Below, piece after piece: positions 7,255 to 11,137 of a stretch of 11,137 bases of DNA. The number at the start of each line of letters is the position of its first letter. The stretch's first letter is position 1. The DNA comes from Candidatus Roizmanbacteria bacterium CG09_land_8_20_14_0_10_41_9 (GTDB lineage: Bacteria; Patescibacteriota; Microgenomatia; UBA1406; GWC2-37-13), in contig PEZG01000010.1 of NCBI GenBank assembly GCA_002774185.1, positions 1 through 11,137 of the forward strand, in the 5' to 3' direction. A program made the position numbers and the translations under genes. The notes beneath the pieces were generated by a model that was not told the DNA's origin, made no database searches, and saw only the letters and a program-made list of their open reading frames with translations.

Positions 7255-7860
7255 TCACCTAAACCATCGTGCTCGACCGAGCCGATAGGAAGGATTCTTT
7301 AGGGTTCTCTCCCCGATAGTATGAGCAGGGACTCCTCCCACGATGGCAAACGGAGGCACATCTTTGGTGACGACTGCCCCAGCGCCAACCACCGCGCCCT
7401 TTCCGACCGTTACCCCAGGAAGAAGGATCGCGCGAGGACCAATAAATGTATAGTCATCTATATGTACCGGCGAATGGGTTGCGGCGAAACTTTCACTATT
7501 GATATCGTGCTGAGAATTGTACACCATCACATCACTTGCGATATCCACGTGGTTCCCTATGATTATTTTGTCTCTTCCATCCAAAACCGTGTTTTCGCCA
7601 ATGATGGAATCCTCACCGATCTTTATATTTCGAGGATCATAGAAGCGTATCCTCATATGAAGAGTCGAGCCTTTCCCTATGCGTATCCCGGCCATCCGGC
7701 ACAGGAGTCTGCGAATATGGTGGGATGGGATGTGTCCTCCTACATGGAGGATGAATACTTCCAGCTCAAGAATAATACTAAAAATTCTGCTCACAGCCTT
7801 GTGAACGAATTCGCTACAGGTCAATGGTTTTCCGTATTTATCCCGGATCAGGCATACCAT
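7255..7860 (-). CDS. Left-handed beta-helix (hexapeptide repeat) acyltransferase, WbbJ/Maa-like
   Basis: Probably an O-acetyltransferase acting on a sugar of a surface polysaccharide or glycan with acetyl-CoA as donor; the acceptor is unknown. The 201-residue protein has an N-terminal helical region (about 15-57) and hexapeptide repeats from about 58 to 175, seen as repeated IG/VG-containing rungs such as IKIGEDSIIGENTVL, and VTVGKGAVVGAGAVVTKDVP near 150-169. His118 in NSQHDI matches the catalytic His of this family, and the IVGGVPAH ending (173-180) is typical. It starts 12 nt after the helicase stop. A perfect TATAAT directly after that stop supports the ATG at 7860. The C-terminal coding part is noticeably GC-rich. 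It converges with the VanW gene with a 2-nt gap. Confidence 0.92.
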   Translation of the reverse strand: MVCLIRDKYGKPLTCSEFVHKAVSRIFSIILELEVFILHVGGHIPSHHIRRLLCRMAGIRIGKGSTLHMRIRFYDPRNIKIGEDSIIGENTVLDGRDKIIIGNHVDIASDVMVYNSQHDINSESFAATHSPVHIDDYTFIGPRAILLPGVTVGKGAVVGAGAVVTKDVPPFAIVGGVPAHTIGERTLKNPSYRLGRARWFR

Positions 7861-7866
7861 ACCCCA

Positions 7867-7872
7867 ATTATA
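7867..7872 (-). promoter_or_regulatory. Putative -10 element (TATAAT) of the acyltransferase gene
   Basis: A perfect TATAAT follows directly on the helicase TAG stop (7875-7873) on the minus strand and ends 6 nt before the acyltransferase ATG. The transcription start would fall on or next to the A of the ATG, giving a leaderless message separate from the helicase transcript. No good -35 hexamer is seen. Confidence 0.45.
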
Positions 7873-9651
7873 CTAAACTTCCCACGGGGAAGTATCTTCT
7901 TGAATGAATCGGGATTTTGCCGTTTCATTCCTTCTGCCGAAAATGAACCTCCTGCGCGCACTGGTAATATACAGTTTTTCTTTTGCGCGGGTAATCCCCA
8001 CATAGAAGAGTCTGCGCTCCTCTTCGAGTTGAAAAAGATCGTCGATAGACCTGGAATGCGGTAGAATTCCTTCTTCAACCCCGGAGATGAAAACAATGGG
8101 GAATTCCAACCCTTTTGCCTGATGAAGAGTCATCATCCTTACCCCATCCATGGATTTGTTTTTCTTTTCCCCTTCCGAATACTCCGATTCAACGAGCGCT
8201 ACCTGCTCTAGAAACTCACTCAGTACGGGAAACCGCACCGCGACAGACTTTAACTCCTTGATGTTCTCCAACCGCGCATAGTCCTCTTCTGCCTCCAGAT
8301 CATACAACTGCAGGTATCCCGTCGCATCAAAAATATACTCCATAAGTTCATCCGTCGACAAGTTTCTCAAATCCGATTTCTTTTTTGTATAGAAATCCCT
8401 AAAAGCAAACCACCGTTTTTTCCCGATTTTTACGACACGATCCTTCGAGACCGTATCGTTCGGATTGATAAGAAGTCTCAGATAGGAAAGTACGTCTTTT
8501 ACTTCCTTCCTTTCATAAAATCTTGTGCCTCCCACCAGAACATAGGGAATTCCATAGTTTAGGAATGACTCTTCAATGATACGTGACTGCGCGTTAGTGC
8601 GGTAAAGCACTGCTATAGACGAATAGGGAACCGTGTAACTCTTTATCTCAGACGCGATAAAAAAAGCTTCGTATTCTTCATTCTCCAATTCTTTTAGGAT
8701 TATCTCCTCGCCTCTTTTGTTTTTGGTAAAGAGATTCAAAATCGGATGGGATTGGTTCTTTGAGATTACGGAATATGCGAAGTCAAGAATAGATTGCGTC
8801 GAGCGATAGTTTTGTTCAAGGTAGAAAAGTTTTGTATCAGGGAAATCCTCGCTGAATTTTTCAAGGTTTTGGATGTCTGCTCCCCTCCATGAATAAATAC
8901 TCTGGGAAAAATCTCCAACCACTGTTACGTTTTTGTTTTTTTGGCCCAGTAGTTTTACCAATACATATTGGGAATAATTCGTATCCTGGAACTCATCGAC
9001 CAAAATATGGACATATTTGTTTTGATACTGCTCTAAAACTTGCGGATCCCTGATAAAAAGTTGTGCAGTTTTCATAATGAGGTCGTCAAAATCTACCGCA
9101 TGATTTTTTTTCAGCTCGTTTTCATAGGATTCGTACACTTCACACGTCGAGGCCGCCATATGGTCTGAGAAAAGCTTCAAATACCTATCCGGGGTAATCA
9201 ACTGGTTTTTTGCAGCTGAAATCCTATTGAGAAAATAAAATGGACTGTAACGTTTGATGTCTTTCTCCTGCAGGATGTTTTTCACAAGCTGTATCTGATC
9301 ATCCTCATCATAGATGATGGAGTTGGGATCCAACCCAATTTTCCTGCCATGCGCCCGCAAGATCATCAAACACAAGGAGTGAAATGTACCGATAAATCCA
9401 AGATTGCCTACGTCTGTTGGTAGTTGCCTAAGGATACGCCCTTTCATCTCGGATGCAGCCTTGTTTGTAAACGTAATCATGATGATGGATTTAGGAGAGA
9501 TTTTATGATTCAAAATAAGATTGAGTACCTTATATACAAGTACGCGGGTCTTCCCCGAACCGGCTCCGGCCAGAATCACCGAGGGTCCGTTGACAAACGT
9601 AACCGCCTGCTGCTGTTGAGGGTTCAACTCCTTGAATAATAAATTCGTCAT
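7873..9651 (-). CDS. UvrD/Rep/PcrA-type superfamily 1 DNA helicase
   Basis: ATP-driven 3'-5' DNA unwinding enzyme for repair or replication restart, cytoplasmic. All core motifs are present in the 592 residues: Q-motif LNPQQQQAV (9-17), Walker A AGAGSGKTR (28-36), TFTNKAASEM (60-69), Walker B VDEFQDTN (218-225), GDFSQSIYSWRGAD (246-259), QNYRST (280-285), VLYRTNAQSR (348-357), MMTLHQAKGLEF (506-517), and EERRLFYVGITRAKEKLY (544-561). It is shorter than typical UvrD/PcrA (about 720 residues). The shortening lies mainly in the 2B region (about 400-440, where a short KDRVVKIGKKRWFAFRDF stretch stands in for the usual longer helical part) and at the C-terminus, which ends soon after motif VI. The core is intact, so I expect activity. 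In PcrA/UvrD the 2B subdomain regulates unwinding, so control may differ. It is divergent from triosephosphate isomerase with overlapping -10 elements. Confidence 0.95.
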   Translation of the reverse strand: MTNLLFKELNPQQQQAVTFVNGPSVILAGAGSGKTRVLVYKVLNLILNHKISPKSIIMITFTNKAASEMKGRILRQLPTDVGNLGFIGTFHSLCLMILRAHGRKIGLDPNSIIYDEDDQIQLVKNILQEKDIKRYSPFYFLNRISAAKNQLITPDRYLKLFSDHMAASTCEVYESYENELKKNHAVDFDDLIMKTAQLFIRDPQVLEQYQNKYVHILVDEFQDTNYSQYVLVKLLGQKNKNVTVVGDFSQSIYSWRGADIQNLEKFSEDFPDTKLFYLEQNYRSTQSILDFAYSVISKNQSHPILNLFTKNKRGEEIILKELENEEYEAFFIASEIKSYTVPYSSIAVLYRTNAQSRIIEESFLNYGIPYVLVGGTRFYERKEVKDVLSYLRLLINPNDTVSKDRVVKIGKKRWFAFRDFYTKKKSDLRNLSTDELMEYIFDATGYLQLYDLEAEEDYARLENIKELKSVAVRFPVLSEFLEQVALVESEYSEGEKKNKSMDGVRMMTLHQAKGLEFPIVFISGVEEGILPHSRSIDDLFQLEEERRLFYVGITRAKEKLYITSARRRFIFGRRNETAKSRFIQEDTSPWEV

Positions 9652-9661
9652 AAACTATGAT

Positions 9662-9667
9662 AGTATA
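9662..9667 (-). promoter_or_regulatory. Putative -10 element (TATACT) of the helicase gene
   Basis: TATACT on the minus strand, five of six matches to consensus, ends 10 nt before the helicase ATG at 9651. The message would start near 9655 with a leader of about 4 nt. It overlaps the oppositely oriented TATAAT of the triosephosphate isomerase gene. The -35 region is poor. Confidence 0.45.
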
Positions 9668-9669
9668 AT
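9664..9669 (+). promoter_or_regulatory. Putative -10 element (TATAAT) of the triosephosphate isomerase gene
   Basis: A perfect TATAAT on the plus strand ends 10 nt before the ATG at 9680. Transcription would begin near 9676, about 4 nt before the start codon. It shares four bases with the helicase -10 on the other strand, making one compact bidirectional promoter. No good -35 hexamer is visible. Confidence 0.5.
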
Positions 9670-9679
9670 AGAGTATTCT

Positions 9680-10351
9680 ATGAAATATTTTATTGCAAAC
9701 TGGAAAGCAAATAAGACAAAAGAGGAAGCGGACCGTTGGGTTGATACTTTTCTGACAGGAATCCAAAGCAATTCAATTCTGAAAAACGCTCTCTTAGAGG
9801 ATTCTCTACGGATCATCCTTTGTCCCCCATTTCCCCTGCTGTACCCCATTTCTGCGAAAATCAGCGGCTATAAAAATATATATCTCGGCTCTCAAGATGT
9901 GTCTGTTTTTGATAAAGGAAGCCTTACCGGAGAAGTCCCGGCGGATTTATTAAAAGGAGTAATCCAATACGTAATTATCGGACATAGTGAACGAAGAAAC
10001 CTTTTGCATGAAACCGATGCAATGCTTTCAAAAAAAGTAGAAAAGGCGAAAAGCGTAGGAATCGAACCCATTTTCTGCGTGCGGGGTGAACAGGACATGA
10101 TCCCTCCAGGAGTCCGAATGGTTGCCTATGAACCTGTTTGGGCAATTGGAACAGGGAAAAACGACAGCTTGGATGAAGTTTTAACGACAAAACAAAAACT
10201 CCAGAGTTCTCCAACAACTGTTTTCCTCTATGGGGGAAGTGTTAATGAGGATAATGCAAAAATCTATCTCTCATCTGAGCAAATCGATGGACTTCTCGTA
10301 GGCACCGCTTCTTTGAACCCTGATCATTTCCTTCGCATCACAACCAAATAA
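9680..10351 (+). CDS. tpiA: Triosephosphate isomerase
   Basis: Interconverts dihydroxyacetone phosphate and glyceraldehyde 3-phosphate in glycolysis; cytoplasmic. The 223-residue protein keeps the signature residues: NWK at 7-9 (Lys9), catalytic His102 in IIGHSERR, catalytic Glu151 in AYEPVWAIGTGK (loop 6 follows), YGGSVNEDNA (184-193), and DGLLVGTASL (203-212) for phosphate binding. It is about 25 residues shorter than the usual 250. The gap lies between IFCVRGEQ (131-137) and VAYEPVW (148-154), where the helix after strand 5 is nearly absent. All catalytic positions survive, so it should be active. The ATG at 9680 was chosen because the protein begins there with the standard MKYFIANWK and a -10 box lies just upstream; an in-frame ATG at 9632 lies inside the helicase gene. 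It converges with the LPESG gene with a 7-nt gap. Confidence 0.96.
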   Translation: MKYFIANWKANKTKEEADRWVDTFLTGIQSNSILKNALLEDSLRIILCPPFPLLYPISAKISGYKNIYLGSQDVSVFDKGSLTGEVPADLLKGVIQYVIIGHSERRNLLHETDAMLSKKVEKAKSVGIEPIFCVRGEQDMIPPGVRMVAYEPVWAIGTGKNDSLDEVLTTKQKLQSSPTTVFLYGGSVNEDNAKIYLSSEQIDGLLVGTASLNPDHFLRITTK

Positions 10352-10358
10352 CCTCCAT

Positions 10359-10874
10359 TTAGAATAGAAACGAGAAGAAAATAAGCAAGCCCGCAGATAT
10401 AAACATAATGAGTGCGTTGTTAATGAATCCCGATTCCGGGAGCGAAGTGGTAGCCGAGGAAGTTGACTCAAGAGTCGGAGAACTGGACGCATAGGATTCA
10501 GTAACCATCGGAGAATTAAGAGCTAAAAGAATTTCTGTCGGGGTAGGAGTGACGGAAATTTCAGTGGGAGTGGCGGATACGTCGGCCGAGGTTGGCTCGA
10601 TGATTGAAGGCGAAGGATTGGGCTCTGCTCCCGGATCTTGAACTGGACTTGAACTAGGTGTTGGGGTAGGAGTGTCCTGGATGGTATTCAGGGCAACTAA
10701 TTTGCTATAGGTACTAGAAGAAGCTTTTGTTGTCTTGGGAGCAACCGGAGAGTTATCTGAGTCTACCGCTTTCTCATTCGAAAGAAGGAATGATACATAA
10801 AAAATTGACCCCATGAGGATCACGATGATTATGAAAAGGAGTATGGTTGTTTTGTTTGTTTTGAATCCTTCCAT
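10359..10874 (-). CDS. Ser/Thr/Pro-rich surface protein with LPESG sorting-like tail
   Basis: I do not recognise a specific family. The 171-residue protein has an N-terminal membrane segment or signal peptide (about 10-31), a low-complexity Ser/Thr/Pro stalk (33-144) with repeated TPTP and TPTEI units, then LPESG at 145-149 followed by a hydrophobic helix (153-171). This matches a sortase sorting signal, except that the basic tail normally found after the helix is absent: the protein stops at FSFLF. A sortase is encoded at 1511-2260, so it is a plausible substrate (inference). The start at 10874 is backed by GGGAG about 6 nt upstream, the only clear Shine-Dalgarno in the window. It lies 1 nt after the stop of the upstream surface-protein gene, so the two are probably cotranscribed and coupled. 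The stalk is probably extracellular and could be glycosylated. Confidence 0.82.
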   Translation of the reverse strand: MEGFKTNKTTILLFIIIVILMGSIFYVSFLLSNEKAVDSDNSPVAPKTTKASSSTYSKLVALNTIQDTPTPTPSSSPVQDPGAEPNPSPSIIEPTSADVSATPTEISVTPTPTEILLALNSPMVTESYASSSPTLESTSSATTSLPESGFINNALIMFISAGLLIFFSFLF

Positions 10875-10875
10875 A

Positions 10876-11137
10876 TTAATCTCCCAGCCACCCGTCCTTT
10901 AGAGAATGAAGCTGCGCTTCAATTTTTAAAGAGGCAGCTCCACTACTAATACTATACTCTTTATAGTATATACTTTTTTGGGAATCAAAATTCAAGGTAA
11001 TGTGATTTAGCTTCCATTCCGTCTCGTTCACTCGAATTCTCGCCCTATCAACATCCACATTTTTGATTGTTTCTATCCCGATCAAAATCCTATCCCCTCC
11101 TTTTAATTTCGAGACTTCCAGATCAGTAAGTTCTCGC
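10876..11137 (-). CDS. C-terminal end of a probable surface protein, 5' part outside window
   Basis: The reading frame is open from the right edge to TAA at 10876-10878, giving 86 residues; an internal TTG at 11085 is not needed as a start. The sequence is beta-strand-like with alternating polar and hydrophobic residues: VSKLKGGDRILIGIETI near the start, then RARIRVNETEWKLNH, KEYSISSGAASLKIEAQLHS and GWLGD at the end. This suggests an Ig-like or similar beta-sandwich domain, as in secreted repeat proteins, but no family motif proves it. No cysteines are present. The stop lies 1 nt before the ATG of the LPESG protein, which suggests the two are made together at the surface. Confidence 0.7.
   Translation of the reverse strand, partial: RELTDLEVSKLKGGDRILIGIETIKNVDVDRARIRVNETEWKLNHITLNFDSQKSIYYKEYSISSGAASLKIEAQLHSLKDGWLGD

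Noticed and set aside
7271..7282. Palindrome GCTCGACCGAGC as a terminator for the VanW gene
   Set aside because: It has a 5-bp stem with a 2-nt loop, no following T-run, and lies inside the acyltransferase coding sequence.
7321..8064. A 247-residue plus-strand frame
   Set aside because: It is a shadow of the acyltransferase and helicase 3' ends on the other strand, both of which have clear family motifs.
9632..9682. Earlier in-frame ATG for triosephosphate isomerase at 9632
   Set aside because: It would add 16 residues not found in the family, lies inside the helicase gene and precedes the -10 element.
10440..10710. Repetitive-looking stretch as a tandem repeat or CRISPR-like array
   Set aside because: It codes for the Ser/Thr/Pro stalk of the LPESG protein; units are irregular in length and sequence, with no spacer structure.

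Overview
The window looks like a chromosomal segment from a Candidate Phyla Radiation (Patescibacteria) bacterium, most likely from the Microgenomates group. This is inferred from protein architecture. There is a 686-residue protein with a degenerate actin-like domain, one membrane helix and an extracellular part that I recognise as a recurring Microgenomates family. There is also a membrane-anchored sugar-binding-type protein with no lipobox, a shortened UvrD/Rep helicase, a shortened triosephosphate isomerase, and an LPxTG-like tail without a basic end. Genes are packed with gaps of 1 to 27 nt and there is no gene-free stretch above 300 bases. No tRNA, rRNA, CRISPR, IS element or clear terminator was seen.

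Layout. Minus strand, 5841 down to 1: a four-gene cell-envelope cluster. In transcription order it holds an anchored solute-binding protein, the actin-like/transmembrane protein, a sortase, and a class A penicillin-binding protein (PBP) that runs off the left edge just before its expected transpeptidase serine. Plus strand, 5840-7252: a VanW-domain protein whose start codon overlaps the most upstream start codon of the divergent cluster. Minus strand, 9651 down to 7255: a UvrD/Rep-type helicase followed by a left-handed beta-helix acyltransferase. Plus strand, 9680-10351: triosephosphate isomerase. Minus strand, 11137 down to 10359: the C-terminal end of a probable surface protein, then a small Ser/Thr/Pro-rich protein ending in LPESG plus a hydrophobic segment, a plausible substrate for the sortase.

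How the genes fit together. Most of the window concerns the cell surface. The PBP polymerises and crosslinks lipid II, the sortase would join secreted proteins to a wall precursor, the LPESG protein looks like cargo, and the VanW protein and the two large anchored proteins face the outside. The helicase and triosephosphate isomerase are housekeeping genes.

Regulation. Six genes have a TATAAT-like -10 element 6 to 11 nt upstream of the start codon. The mRNAs would then begin within a few bases of the start codon (leaderless or nearly so). Two divergent pairs share overlapping, partly symmetric promoters. Only the LPESG gene shows a convincing Shine-Dalgarno sequence at normal spacing.
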